Assembly: GCF_030272615.1 (NCBI RefSeq)
Contig: NC_081408.1
Location: 401,853,889 to 401,909,888 of the forward strand
Reading direction: 5' to 3'
DNA length: 56,000 bases
From: Cryptomeria japonica
Taxonomy: Eukaryota > Streptophyta > Pinopsida > Cupressales > Cupressaceae
The notes below the pieces were generated by a model that was not told the origin of the DNA, ran no database searches, and saw only the letters and a program-made list of their open reading frames with translations. The position numbers and the translations under genes are program-made. Below are positions 34,534 through 46,570 of the stretch, piece by piece (positions within the stretch are counted from its first letter, which is position 1; the number at the start of each line of letters is the position of its first letter).

Positions 34534-36893
34534 CAGTTCTTTTCTCTTCATGTTGTTCCTCACCCTTATCAAATAAATAGTCAACTTAGTTGGGGGCTCT
34601 TTATCATTTGTGGTGGTGTTGTTTCAACTTTACAAACTCTGGGGCAACAACATGAAATTCATTTCTCTTTATATTCATCTCTATCTTAGATACATTATTA
34701 GATCTCTTTTATAGCATAAGAATCATTCCTATGTGAGCATATTATTATTCTTGGGTTTCTTTTCTAAAAAGAAGCTTCTTTAATGGGTGGTGCCCTTCTT
34801 CTCTTTCCTTCATTCTCTTGGAAAAAAAACCTCTTTTATGGTCTCAATTATTAGCAAGTAGGATATGCCCCTTGGCATGGAATGATCTCTTGCGAAGTAT
34901 GTGTCCCTTCCTTGCGAGGATTTGTTTCACTAGGAGGGCATATCACTTGCCAATACTCACCATTAGAAGATGTGTAATGTTTTTCTTTGTCTTCCTCACT
35001 TGTGGGGGTGGATTTTCACTCCTTTCTCTTTATTTATTTTTATCTCATGTATCATTGTTTCCTTTAGGGGATGCATTTTTCATATGTGATTATCATTTCC
35101 TACAATGGTATGTTTTTATGATTAATCCCCCTTGGGGAATATGTGATGTTTTTTCTCTCTTCCTTTTGAATATTACCACTTCTCGGGACATGTATTTTAC
35201 ATATACTAATGTATTTTTGTGCATGTGTTCATGTAAGTACATTGTGCATTTTCTTATGTTTAATCTCTCTCTAGAAGATTGTGTAAGCTCTTCTCATTGT
35301 CCCTACACTTTGGGGGCAGTGATTTTTCTCTCTTTCCATCTCTAGGGATCCACTCTTTCCTATGTTGTGGATAGTGTGAGTTTTATTACTTGATGTCATT
35401 CCTTGTGTGGAATTGTTGTTGTTCACTCAAGGGTTCTCTCTTATACAAGAGGTGTAAGTCCTTGACTACAATCTCTTTCACACTTGGAAATGCACACCTA
35501 TAATAAATTCACCTATCCCCATTAGGATAAAAGTGAGTCATCCTTCATCAAGAATCCCTTTCACCTATCAATAGGAGGAAGGATTGAATTATTGTTCTCT
35601 TTCGTGCTTCATTATAGAAGATGTTATATTTGTCTAAGACAACTCCTCTTGGGGGTAGATGTCTTTTTGAACAAAGATCTCTTCTCCTCCAAGGATCTCC
35701 TTTACACTTATAGCAAGATATCTCTTTTCAACTATCTTATCCTTTCTTGAAGAGTATTCCCTCTCTTGCTTTGATTTATGACATTGTTGCATAGCGGATA
35801 TATTCTTTGTGATGAAGGTAGGTATCCTTGTTCTCCTTTCCTTAAGATATTAACACCAACCTATGTTGGCATCTTAAGGGGGGGACCCACACCACTAATT
35901 TGTCCTATACTTCTCTCACGCATTGTACAGTGGGATATTCTTGGAACTAAAGGGAAAAATCTTAGAGCAAGATGTTGTCACCTTTCTCTTATGCAATGGG
36001 TCATTCTCAGAACCAGAGCATAGACTCTTAGAGCAAGATGTCATCACTTTTTCCTTGTATAGTGGGTCATTTTCAGAACCAAAGCACAGACTCTTAGAGC
36101 AAGATGATGCCATTTTTCTCTTATGGAGGGTGATTATTCTTGGAACCAAAGCACAGAATCTTGGAATGAGATATCACGCCTTTTTGACACTTGTACTATA
36201 CATTCTATACAGGTTGTAGCGTACTTGGGCATAGACTCCTATGAGGCACTTCAAACCTCACTTGCACACACACTCACTTGAGGTTGGGTGGAACTAATGG
36301 TGTTCTCACTCTCCTCCCTTACATGGATCACACAGACAGACTTTGGGGGCTAGATTTCCATGTCCTTCTCTCCATGGATCACCTAGTTTTAGGGGCGAGA
36401 TGTCCATGGTTTCTCTCTTGTTTGTCTTTCTTCTCATGGATCACCAAAGTCTGTATTCATGTCCTCTCTCTCCTTCCTCTCTTGAACCTATAGTTTTTAT
36501 ATTGATGGTTCATGGATGATGTTATCTTTTCTCTTTTATGTGATCACTCATGTTTATATGATGGCATTGATCTTTGTGTCCTAATTAGTTGTTGAGACAT
36601 CTGAGTATCAAGGTCTCTTTGGCTAGTTGGTTTGTCATTTTGTGTCTTGTTTTTGTCTTGTGTCTTTTGCACTTTGTCTTTGATTTGTGTGTCTTGTTGT
36701 TATTTTTGTCTTGTGTGCTCTTGCATATGTTTCAGTGAGATAAGATCCTAAGATCTGGGGCTTTATTCCTCAAGATTAGTGATGTCTTATACTCCTTGTG
36801 GAATTTCTTTGTATCTCTCATCTTCATCTCTATTTTTTCTACTTTACTGATAGTATTGGCATAAGCCATACACCTACTAAAGTGGGGGCTAAA
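34534..36893 (+). other. Non-coding 3' interior of the 31319-38099 element
   Basis: Pyrimidine-rich sequence with a tandem repeat (35924-36183) and a run of TTTGTGTCTTGT words near 36640-36720. The 175-codon hydrophobic frame at 34818-35345 shows no motif and is probably chance. The polypurine tract lies at 36879-36893. Confidence 0.5.
35924..36183 (+). repeat. Tandem repeat, four ~66-bp units
   Basis: Units begin near 35924, 35992, 36056 and 36122, each with GTGGGTCATTCTCAGAACC-like and CTTAGAGCAAGATG-like phrases. Period 64-68 bp with moderate divergence. Confidence 0.85.
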
Positions 36894-38099
36894 TGTAGTG
36901 TCATAAAATTGTGACCCTAGTAGTTTTAACCATATTTGAGGTCCTCGCCTTGGCAACAACTTCTTCCTTCCCAATGGGGACTTCTCTCTGCATTTTCACC
37001 TTAAACCTCTCCTTGTTTAAGCCATGAGATGGCCTTAGGACCCTGTATGAACCCCAAGATAGGGCAGGATAGGAGCATGGCACCCCTATCCCCCTAGGAC
37101 AGGGGCATGGTTCCCCTATCCCCCCTTTTAGCGTGGCCCCAAGATAGGTCCCTCCGGTCCCATCTGCATTTTGCGATTCCAAATCTCCTCGATGTCGGCC
37201 TATGGTGAGATGAATTAACTCTCTTAGGAATGTATAAAAGAGAGTTAGTCTTCTCATTTGCAGAGATAGAAGGGATGAAGGAGGAAATATACACGAAATA
37301 CATGATAGGCGAAGTTCAAGCATTTAAGTCTTCAAGCATTCATCAAGTCTTCTTCTTCATGTGTCTTCTTCATTCATCCATTGGACCAACATTTACAACA
37401 TTAATTTGCAAGCATATATGTGTGTTAGGGTTTTGTCATGTTACATGCTAATTCAAGCAACACTTGTGATTAAATTCAAGAAGCAAAGAAACCATCATCA
37501 ACAAATTACAGATCTACAAGGTATACATTTCCATTATTTACATTCAAGCATTTAGAATTACTTTCTTTCAAGGTTGATTCCTCAACTGGGGTTTGATTGA
37601 GGCAAACCCCTTTCCACAACCCCTCCTCCCTTCTTTTCTGTGTGTAGGTTATAGGTGCACAATTGTATTTTCAGATCTAGAATTCATTCATAGAGGCGGA
37701 AGAACCCTTTTTGTTTCAGGGATTTTTTGGAGGACCGTGGAAACTTTCAACACAGTCCCAAAAAAATTTCTTCAAATTCGTAGGGTAGATCTGCACCAGT
37801 CTAAATATCTCAGATCCAAAGTTACAGAGTGATCCCGAACTGGTAGCTCCTCATTTCACTCATTTTATCTCTTTTCTAAATAGTCAACAAGTCAACTTTC
37901 TCATTTACAAAAGAGGGTAAATCACACTTCAACCCTTGCAATCCACTTGGAATTCACATCCTTGTTTCCCTTGGATTTGGATCTAGTGGATTCAAGCTCC
38001 TCTTTTGAATGTAAATTTCCTCAAAGCGAAAATCATCCTAGTGGCTTCCTTTCTCTCTCCTAGGTGGGGAGTCACTAGGATCCAATTTTCCACTTTACA
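36894..38099 (+). repeat. 3' LTR of the 31319-38099 element
   Basis: 1206 bp partner of 31319-32511 with a TATAAAAG box at 37233-37240. Substitutions relative to the 5' LTR are frequent, so the insertion is not recent. Confidence 0.85.
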
Positions 38100-38104
38100 A
38101 GAAA

Positions 38105-39098
38105 AAAATCATATAACAACATCATATAACTCAACCATATCCTTTCTACAAAAATCCTATAATCATATCACCTATGAATATAGAAACACATCCATTTACA
38201 TTTTCCTTTATGCATATACAATACAATCCCATATATTCCTAATCCTTAGGTTCATTTTAGATGCACCAAATCCAAATATTCCTAACACTTAATCCCAACC
38301 AATGAACAAGACTTCCAAAGTCCATAAGATAATGTTTCTAAAGCATAATCTTTCCAAACTAACTAAACCATTATTTCCATTTTCAAGTCATAAGATACAT
38401 ATATTCTAATCCAAATAGTATCATCTACTCCAATATAAACTCAACTTCCAACTACATGAATAGTAAACATCCAAGAAACATCATATGTCCAACAAGGATT
38501 ACAACCACATATTCTACTACAGGATTAATAATCACAACCTACTAAATCAATTCCCAATTATGAATGTATACAATGTTTTCTTACATCAGGACACATAGTC
38601 TCCAATCTACAAGTATGACTATCTCATAGTACATGATACAATAATGTCTAACCAATCTCATGAAATAATAATTTGCTCCAAGAATCCAATCATGAACTGA
38701 AGAGATAGATAATTCACATCCATGCATACGAACATCCAATGAAGAGAACATCCCAATGGAAGAAGGCATAAAACCACCTGACCATGTGCAACCAATAAGG
38801 AACCACCCCCTGTGCTCTGCAGAATGACACAAGGTCCCACACATACTCTATACCTAGGCTGACACCTAAGAACCAAAGGACACAACAATACAATCACCAT
38901 AATTTAAAAACAATTACATAAACAATAATCCAAATCACATCACAAGGCTAAATCAAAAGCATACTCCCAGAGGCTATCCAACAAACATGGCATAAGAAAT
39001 AATGACACATGTAGGGAAGAGTGTCATCACATGCTACCCTCACAAAGAATGGAGATCCATGGGTCTCTGCCTTGGCACCCTTAATAGGCATTTGGAAC
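38105..39098. other. Intergenic sequence, no feature recognised
   Basis: A-rich DNA separating two complete elements. No protein-like frame on either strand. Confidence 0.5.
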
Positions 39099-39103
39099 CA
39101 TCT

Positions 39104-39900
39104 TGATGCAGGAGCATCCCCGGTTCATAGCAATCTTGCATCAACCAAAAACATTTTCTCTCTATTTTTCTTTTTGTTTGCAGTTTCAGCTTTTCTTTCT
39201 ACATGTCCTAGTTTTGGCTCACCGGATTCTGTGGAGTTGGATTCTACTTGAATACTTGATCATATTTCTTAGTTCCAGATCGCATCGTATTTGGATTATT
39301 TTATGACAAGTTATCACTATCAGTTTCCTTGACGGTTTCTTATTACCGATTGACAGTTCTTGTTACCAGTTGCCTGGACCTATTTTGGTGATCTACCGAA
39401 ACCCCTTTTAAATCTTGCAGATCCTTGGGAATTGATTCTGATGTTCCTTGGCATGTGGCCGACCTTTTCTCATGATCTACGCTTCATCCTTTGGATTTTC
39501 TGGAGGAATCTCTTGGCGAACCTTGTTAATTTTACATGTTAGGTCTTGTTCTTCGGGTTTTGATCCCTTTTTGGGCTGACTGGATCCTTTGGATCATATA
39601 TATAATTGTAATTGCACATTAGAATGTAATCAATCGAAGAATCAAGTAGCGGGACTGTGCATATAAGATAGATCTTAAGATTCAAGGTCTCGGTTCTAAT
39701 CTATTATTTATGTTCTACCAAGCCTATGAGCCGGTTATGTTGTAACCTAGTTGTTACCGGATGGTTGTAATAAATTTTCATGAAATAAAACAATCTATTC
39801 TGCATTGCCTCCATCATATCTTTGTGTTTTCATTGTGTTACTCTTGTCGATCAGTCCAGATTGATCTCTTTGAGGTCCCTCCTCACCGGTGACTGCTACA
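39104..39900 (+). repeat. 5' LTR of the chromovirus
   Basis: 797 bp, starts TGATGCAGGAGCATCC and ends GACTGCTACA. It matches 53863-54664 along its length with clearly visible divergence. Confidence 0.9.
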
Positions 39901-39902
39901 AG

Positions 39903-39914
39903 TGGTATCAGAAC
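39903..39914 (+). other. Primer-binding site of the chromovirus
   Basis: TGGTATCAGAAC two bases after the LTR end, one base from the usual TGGTATCAGAGC initiator tRNA-Met complement. Confidence 0.8.
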
Positions 39915-40018
39915 GAAGTTTCATTCCAGAGGTTGCATGTCCTGAAATTTTTGTTGTAGGGTGGCGGATTGCGGGTCCGACCTGCAGTTGCAGAGGATCG
40001 CCATGAATGATGGCATGA

Positions 40019-40292
40019 AGAGGAGCTAAGAATGGTGGAGTGTGTGGGAATGCAGATCCTGTTGTGATGGAGATTTTGCAAGGTATAGCAGCTCGGTTGG
40101 AAGTTGTGGAGACAACCCAGAGAAGAGGTCGACATATTGAAGATGTAAGTGAATATGAAGGAGAAGAATCCCTGACAGAACAAGTGAACCCATCTGCAGT
40201 TGATCCGGATGAGGAGAGGATTTTAGGGTTTTGAGTAGGGAGAATACTAAACCTCATTTTACCCCACCGGAATATGATGGGAAGTTGTATTC
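40019..40292 (+). pseudogene. Chromovirus gag, N-terminal fragment
   Basis: The frame reads VVMEILQGIAARLEVVETTQ and then an acidic stretch (SEYEGEESLTEQVNPSAVDP), ending in a TGA at 40232-40234 or a frame change. Text in the next frame (PHFTPPEYDGKLYSD) leads directly to LMDWISEMEKFFYFEN after the nested insertion, so gag was split by that insertion. Confidence 0.65.
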
Positions 40293-40297
40293 GGATG

Positions 40298-40664
40298 TGT
40301 GAGAGTTGAGAAACACAACACCATAGGAGCCTAAAGATCTCTGCAAGTTGAATAACCTGTTACAAGGAGAAGCAAGGAAGCAAATAACAGAAAAGAAATA
40401 CATAAAAAATATGCTCAAAAAGATGAGAGCTCAATATTCACAAAATGTGTAATGTGATAATGAAATGATACAAAGGAAAAGAATCCAGCCTCTAATAGGT
40501 CAAGAAACCCTAAAAAGGAAAACCTAGGCTTGCACATAATAATTAATAAAAGAATTAATTATTATGCACCTAAAGTTAGCTTAAGTGTAAAAGAGATAAA
40601 GGGAACTTAAATAATTAAACAAATATTGTTTAATTAATCAAGTAAATACCCGAATACTCTAACA
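40298..40664 (-). repeat. 3' LTR of the nested 2.8 kb element
   Basis: On the minus strand it starts TGTTAGAGTATTCGGG and ends CTCAACTCTCACA. It contains an AT-rich palindrome around 40535-40565. Confidence 0.9.
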
Positions 40665-42743
40665 CCCCCACTTAAGCTAGACTTAGGGAGAAGTTAAAAC
40701 CTAGAACAACTACTAAAAGCAAGAAAGATGGGTCCGGTAACAAGGCCTGATCAGGTACCCAAATACAACCAAATCTCTATGAACTAGAGAAATAGAGAAA
40801 ACCATGTGGGAAAAAAACTCTACTCCAAAAAAGAGATGGAAAAAGCAAGTGAAGGACTAAAGAAGCCTCCAAACAAGAATGTTCCAAAAAGATAGGAACA
40901 AGAGAAGATCAGAAGAATCACTGAAGCATGAAGAACCTGCAAACACTGTCGAAGAATAACTACTGATCTGAAGTACCTCCATTGAAAGAACATGACCAGG
41001 TAGAGAAGACTATAATCTGTAGGAGTGCCTTCAAATGACACTACTCGAATCAGAAGGCAAACAAAGGCAAACAACTAAACTCAAAGATACAAATGGCATG
41101 AGAAACCAAAGCCTGAAGAGCTAATCAATCGAACCATGGAAGCATTAGAACCAGCAGGACAAACCTCCCCATAATGTTGAAAGGGAGAGGGACAAGTGCA
41201 CTGAAAAGAATGGCCAACAAGAACTGCATGACGAAAAACCAGGAACATCGAAGGCGCAGAGACAATACATAGTGTCATGGAAGGAATACTCACTTGACAC
41301 ATAACATGAGGCAAATTTTGTGGAAGGAACACTCACTGGACATAGGTGGATGGAAAACAAGGCAAACATCAACCCCCTCATGGCACTTTATAAGTAGTGC
41401 ATGTACAATAAGGCACAAGATGTGCAAGATCCCAATACATGATGGCACTTTATCTTAGTGTGTTTGCATAAAAGAAGCTACAATGATAATAAGACTGGAA
41501 ATAAAAGGAAGATCCAAAACCAAGGCATCCTACTCAGAGAAGAGATCCCAGGACCTGAAACAACCAAGATATCCATAGAGTGTTGAAAAGCAAAAAACTG
41601 AAGAAAATATTCCTGGAGCAGAATCTGGAAAGAAAACTCATATGGCTGGAAATTATATAGGACAAGCTTTCCAACGATATAATTTTTTTGGAAAATAGAG
41701 TTCGGATGCTCATTCTATGGCTCTTGGAGTGCAAAAAGAAGGCCCCACTTTGACTAGAAAAAACCATAGTCAAACAGAAAAATTGGAAAAAATTTCTAAC
41801 ACCATGAGGTCCAGCTCGGAACTAGCTTTCCGACGCCTATTTGTTTTCGAAAAAATGACTCCATTTGCCCAAGTGATGGCCAAAAAACAAACTCCCCCTA
41901 AAACAGGAAAGACGGAGGTGCAACGGGGGTAGGGCCAGGCGGCGGTGGCCCGTGGGCGGAGCTCCAGTGGCTGGTGGGTGGTGCAGCGGTGGCCGGGCAG
42001 TGCTACTGTGGTTTTTGGCGAAGGAGTCGTGGCAGCGGCCGAAAAGAGTAGGGGCGGCCGGCGAAAAAGGGCAGCGGTGGCGAGCGAAAAAGGCAGTGAC
42101 GACAGGAAGGGCACCGGTAGGGCAGCTGTGGCGGCCGGCGGGTGTTGTGGCAGCGGGGGCCGGGAAGGCAGGGCGTTGCGGCGAGGGTCGGGAAGGCGGG
42201 GAGCTGTGGTGGGGAGAAGGGTCTCGGAGGGTGTCGATGACTGGTGAGGCCCACTCTGACAGCAGTGGTGGCTTGCAACATGGCAGGGGGTCCCACAGTA
42301 CCTTGTGTACTGTGGGGAAACCCCCCAAAACAACTTTTTTTTTATTTTTCAAAAACCCTTTTTTCGCCTTTTTCAATAACTTTTTTGATTTTTGATTTTT
42401 TGATTTTTTTTTTCAACAAATCAAAAAATCGGCCTGCATGCCGTAAAAAGGCAAAAAAGAAATTGAAATTTTTTTCTCAAACTGCATGTCAGGGTCGTAC
42501 GGCCTGGTACCGGAGAAAAAATACTCCCAGAGGCTCAAGAGCCAAAAATGGTCAAGTTTTATATGACTATAAGGGTTTTTGGGCCTTCTGAGCATGATGG
42601 TGAGGTCCATTTAGGTCCAAAGTGCTAAAAAAAAAGCCCTATCCCTAAGTGCATAAAAAACTTTCTGAAACCCCACATCTACTTCCAATGCAAAAATTCT
42701 CAAAACAAGAACAGAGAGCTACAAATTTGATGCTCTGATACCA
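40665..42743 (-). other. Interior of the nested 2.8 kb element with a CpG-rich block
   Basis: Apart from the purine tract and primer-binding site it has no recognisable domain. 41930-42250 is GC-rich with many CG dinucleotides and gives overlapping long open frames on both strands (for example 41770-42333 minus), rich in Ala, Pro, Arg and Ser. That is what composition alone produces. 42330-42420 holds T-rich runs. Confidence 0.6.
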
Positions 42744-43110
42744 TGTGAGAGTTGAGAAACACAACACCATATGAGCCTAAAGATCTCTGCAAGCTGAATA
42801 ACTTGTTACAAGGAGAAGCAAGGAAGCAAATAACAGAAAAGCAATACACAGAAAATATGCTCAAAAATATGAGAGTTGAATATTCACAAAATTTGTAATG
42901 TGATAATGGAATGATACAAAGGAAAAGAATCCAACCTCTAATAGGTCAAGAAACCCTAAAAAGGAAAACCTAGGCTTGCACATAATAATTAATAAAAGAA
43001 TTAATTATTATGCACCTAAAGTTAGCTTAAGTGTAAAAGAGATAAAGGGAACTTAAATAATTAAACAAATATTGTTTAATTAATCAAGTAAATACCCAAA
43101 TACTCTAACA
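42744..43110 (-). repeat. 5' LTR of the nested 2.8 kb element
   Basis: 367 bp, the same length as its partner, adjoining the primer-binding site on its left. Confidence 0.9.
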
Positions 43111-43115
43111 GGATG

Positions 43116-43909
43116 AATTGATGGATTGGATCTCGGAGATGGAGAAGTTTTTTTATTTTGAAAACACTACAGTAGAGAGGAAGGTGAAATATGCTTGTAC
43201 TCGGTTGAAAGGTCATGCATCTCTTTGGTGGGAGCATTTGCAAGTTGATAGACAGAGAAGAAGTAAAGAGAACATTAAGACATGGGATCAAATGATTGCT
43301 AAGTTGAAGTCAAAGTTTATGCCAGCTAATTATCAAGTGAATCTGTTTCAAAAGTTGCAGAATTTGAGACAGAAGGAATCTAGTGTGAAGGAGTACACTG
43401 AAGCATTTTACAAGTTGAACATCGAATCCGGACATGTTGATGATGAAGTTGAACAAGTTTAAAGATATTTGAATGGATTGTAGATGTCTATAGAAGATGA
43501 ACTTAGTTTGATCAAATTGGAAAGTGTTGAAGAGGCTTACCAATATACCCTAAAGGTAGAAGAGAAGCAAAATAAAAGACATGAGTAGAGGCAGAGAGGT
43601 AGAGGTGGAAGTTTTACTGGAGGAATAGGATATACCGGAAGAAGAGGAACCTGTACAAATCAGATTAAGGACAAGGAAGTGAACAAAGAAGGTGATTCAT
43701 ACCGGAAAGATGATAAAAAATTCTACCAGAGGAGAGAACCAGATGGCTTCTGGAATGAGAATTTTGGAAGACAATACAAGAGGACATTTAGAGGAACTTT
43801 CTATAGTGTGGAGGAGAAGGAAATCATGCATTCGAGTGTAAGAAGATATAGAATACTAGAAGAGAAACAATGGTGGAATAAAACCCCACCGGATCAAACA
43901 ACAAACTGA
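43116..43909 (+). pseudogene. Chromovirus gag, C-terminal part
   Basis: Contains the gag core: LMDWISEMEKFFYFENTTVE, YACTRLKGHASLWWEHLQVD, LKSKFMPANYQVNLFQKLQN and VKEYTEAFYKLNI. In-phase or near-phase stops follow at 43460-43462 and later, with a basic Gly/Arg-rich tail. A canonical CCHC knuckle is not evident. It resumes exactly after the GGATG duplication of the nested element. Confidence 0.8.
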
Positions 43910-43989
43910 AAGATAGATAATTGTTGATGATGAGGAGAGCTTTGTGTCATACTAGATGAGATGAAGAGCCCTTGCAGAGGAAGAATTTG

Positions 43990-46249
43990 TTCAAGACCAG
44001 ATGTAAGGTATCTGGTAAGTGTTGTAGTATTATTATTGATAGTGGTAGTTTAGATAATCTTGTTTCAGAAGAAATAGTGAATAACTTGAATTTGGAGAGA
44101 CTAAAACACCCTAAGCCTTATCAGATAGCATGGTTTTAGGATGAGCATAAGTTGTTAGTAATTGAGCAATGTTTGATGAAATTGAAAATTGGGAATTATC
44201 GTGATGAAGTCTTGTGTGATATTATGCCTATGGATATTTGTCATATTTTGTTGGGTAGACCTTGGCAGTACATGATGGGAGGAATAATACATACACTATT
44301 GTGGCCAATGGGATGAATCAAACCTTGTTGCCTTTGGAGGAACCTTTGAAGAATGAAGTTTGTACAAATGCTAGAATCTATTTGGTAGATGGAAGGAAAT
44401 TCTTGGATGGATTGAGACATGAGAATGTGTGTTTTTCCTTAGTTCCTAAGAAGACTAAGAATTTGGAGCATGAAGGAGAACAATCGAAAGAGATAAAATA
44501 TTTGTTGACAGAATGTGAAGACATCATTTTAGATAATGTACCTGATGGATTGCCACCTATGAGAAGTATTAGTCATTGCATGGACTTGGTTCCCAAAGCT
44601 AGTTTGTATAACAAAGTTGCACACTGGTTGACACCGCCAAAGAATGAAGAGTTGAATAGACAAGTGCAGAAGTTGTTGAAGAAAGGTTTGATCAGGGAAA
44701 GTCTGAGCCCTTGTGTAGTACCAATAGTATCAGCACCTAAGAAGAATGGAGAGTGGAGAATGTGTACTGATTCCAGAGTAATAAACAAGACCACGGTGAA
44801 ATATTGGTTTCCTTTGCCTAGGATGGATGACATAATGGACTATTTGAGTGGAGAAAAATACTTTACAAAGGTAGATTTGAAGAGTGGATATCATCAGATC
44901 AAGATCAGAGAAGGAGATGAGTGGAAGACAACATTTAAGACAAATGAAGGATTGTATGACTGGTTGGTGATGCCTTTTGGGTTAACTAATGCACCGAGTA
45001 CTTTCATGAGGCTGATGAATGAGGTATTGAAGAAATTCTTGGGTAAGTTTGTTATTGTGTATTTGGATGACATTCTAATTATCAGTAAGACAAAAGAGGA
45101 GCATTTGTTGCGATTGAGACAAGTTTTGTAGAGGTTGAGAGAAGAGAAGTTGCTGATAAATATTAAGAAATGTACTTTCATGAAGGATGAGTCAGTCTAT
45201 TTGGGATTTTTGATATTTGAGGATGGTTTGAAGATGGACTCTGAGAAAGTGAAATCAATTATTGAGTGGCCTACACGGGAAAGCATTTGAGAGGTAAGAT
45301 CATTTCATAGATTGGCTAGTTTTTACCGCAAGTTTATCAAAAAATTTAGTTCAGTTTGTAACCCTATGAATGAGACCATGAGATGAGATCAGAAGGAATT
45401 CAAGTGAACCACCAGAGCAAACAAAATTTTTGAGTCATTGAAGTAGAAAGTGACTTAGTAGCCTGTGTTGGCTTTACTGGATTTCAATAAAGTATTTCAA
45501 GTGGAACAGCAATAGGAGCAGCCTTGAATCAGGAAGGGAGAGCAGTAGCTTATTTCAGTGAGAAACTTAATGATGCTCAAAGGAGATATTCAGTATATGA
45601 TCAGGAGTTTTATGCCATAGTTCAAGCCTTAAAGAATTAGAGACATTACTTGTTGCCTAAGGAGTTTGTGTTGTATATAAATCATCAAGCTTTGCAGTTT
45701 TTGAACAGTCAGAGTAAGTTCAATCAAAGACATATGAGATGGGTAGAATTCTTGCAGAGTTACACCTTTGTGTTGAAGCATAGGAGTGGGGAATCTAACA
45801 AATTTGTTGATGCATTGAGTAGGAAAAGGAATTTGTTGATAAAGATGAGAGTGACGGTATTAGGATTTGAGGATTTGAAGACCTTGCATGATGATGACCC
45901 GAATTTTGCAAAACCTTGGAAAGCATATAGAGAACCGGTTATGGTAGATAGAAGCAAGTGGTTGGATTAATTCATTTAGGATGGGATATTTTTCAAAGGA
46001 GTTCAATTGTGCATACCTAAGAGTTTTATGAGGGAGAATTTGATAAAGGAGAAACATGGTGGAGGACTAGCTGGACATTTTGGCATTGATAAAATAGCAG
46101 CATTGGTGAGTGAGAAGTACTTTTGGCCCTAGATTCATAAGGATGTTAAGAGATATGTGTAAAGTTGTAGAGTTTGTCAAGTTGCAAAGGGTAGTACTCA
46201 GAATGTGGGATTGTATAAACCTTTGACAGTACCGGTAAGACCTTGGGAG
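43990..46249 (+). pseudogene. Chromovirus protease, RT, RNase H and start of integrase
   Basis: Protease text is CCSIIIDSGSLDNLVSEEIV (DSG active site) near 44020-44080, ending ICHILLGRPWQY. A frameshift follows near 44265. RT then reads CTDSRVINKTTVKYWFPLPR, LKSGYHQIKIREGDEWKTTF, MPFGLTNAPSTFMRLMNEVL and IVYLDDILI (44760-45090). After several TAG/TGA stops (the first at 45129-45131) come ASFYRKFIKKFSSV, an RNase H with AVAYFSEKLNDAQRRYSVYD, and LKHRSGESNKFVDALSRK. The integrase zinc-binding region (GLAGHFGIDKIAALV, SCRVCQVAKG) runs up to VPVRPWE at the GGGAG junction. Confidence 0.88.
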
Positions 46250-46570
46250 TGTTATCACTGTTTTAAAATTGGGTTCTTCTTTCCCCATAATTGGCTGTGG
46301 TACCTTGAAAATTTTTGAATAGGGTGTAGTCCCAAGTGCTTCAGCTTTATTCTAAACCTAGAGGGTTTAAGGGTTTTTTAAGTTTTAGACCTTATCTTTT
46401 TATTTTAAACCCTCTGGTTTCTATTTTGCCGTTACTTTATTTCACTTAGGTCATGGGTCGTGGGGTCGTAGGAAGTTTCCCCCCTTGTTATTAACCTAGG
46501 CGGTTACGTTGATTATTTGAAAAAAATTCGCCTTGTATTATTTCGTTCTAAAGTGTCGGGCCCAGTAAAC
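46250..46570 (+). other. Left end of the 6.5 kb insertion
   Basis: Non-coding. It includes an AT-rich stretch with a pyrimidine-biased second half and then a GC-richer segment leading into the tandem array. No LTR-like partner is seen at the right end. Confidence 0.5.

Larger units (their letters stand above)
31319..38099 (+). mobile_element. Non-autonomous LTR retrotransposon, gag/G-patch remnant, no pol
   Basis: LTRs at 31319-32511 and 36894-38099 start TGAAGTGTCATAAAA and TGTAGTGTCATAAAA and both end CCACTTTACA. The flanking 5-mers AGAAC (31314-31318) and AGAAA (38100-38104) match at four of five bases, as expected for an aged duplication. A primer-binding-type TTTTGGTGAGCCTGATG follows the 5' LTR, and a polypurine tract AAAGTGGGGGCTAAA (36879-36893) precedes the 3' LTR. 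The 4.4 kb interior holds a gag-like remnant and no RT or integrase. It belongs to the same LTR family as 15757 and 28139. Confidence 0.85.
40298..43110 (-). mobile_element. Nested 2.8 kb non-autonomous LTR element
   Basis: Two 367-bp LTRs (40298-40664, 42744-43110) flank a 2.08 kb interior, and GGATG flanks both ends (40293-40297, 43111-43115). On the minus strand the primer-binding site TGGTATCAGAGCA (42731-42743) directly follows the right LTR, and a purine tract AAGTGGGGG (about 40665-40673) precedes the left LTR, so the element points leftwards. No gag or pol motif is visible. The LTR pair differs at about 13 of 367 positions by eye, so it is the youngest insertion that can be dated here. 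Confidence 0.92.

Noticed and set aside
34818-35345. 175-codon hydrophobic ORF, possible membrane protein
   Set aside because: Pyrimidine-rich DNA gives Phe/Leu/Ser-rich text by composition; no domain, and it lies inside the non-coding interior of an LTR element.
41770-42376. Overlapping 100-187 codon ORFs on both strands
   Set aside because: GC-rich low-complexity DNA lacks stops in all frames; the Ala/Pro/Arg text has no motif.
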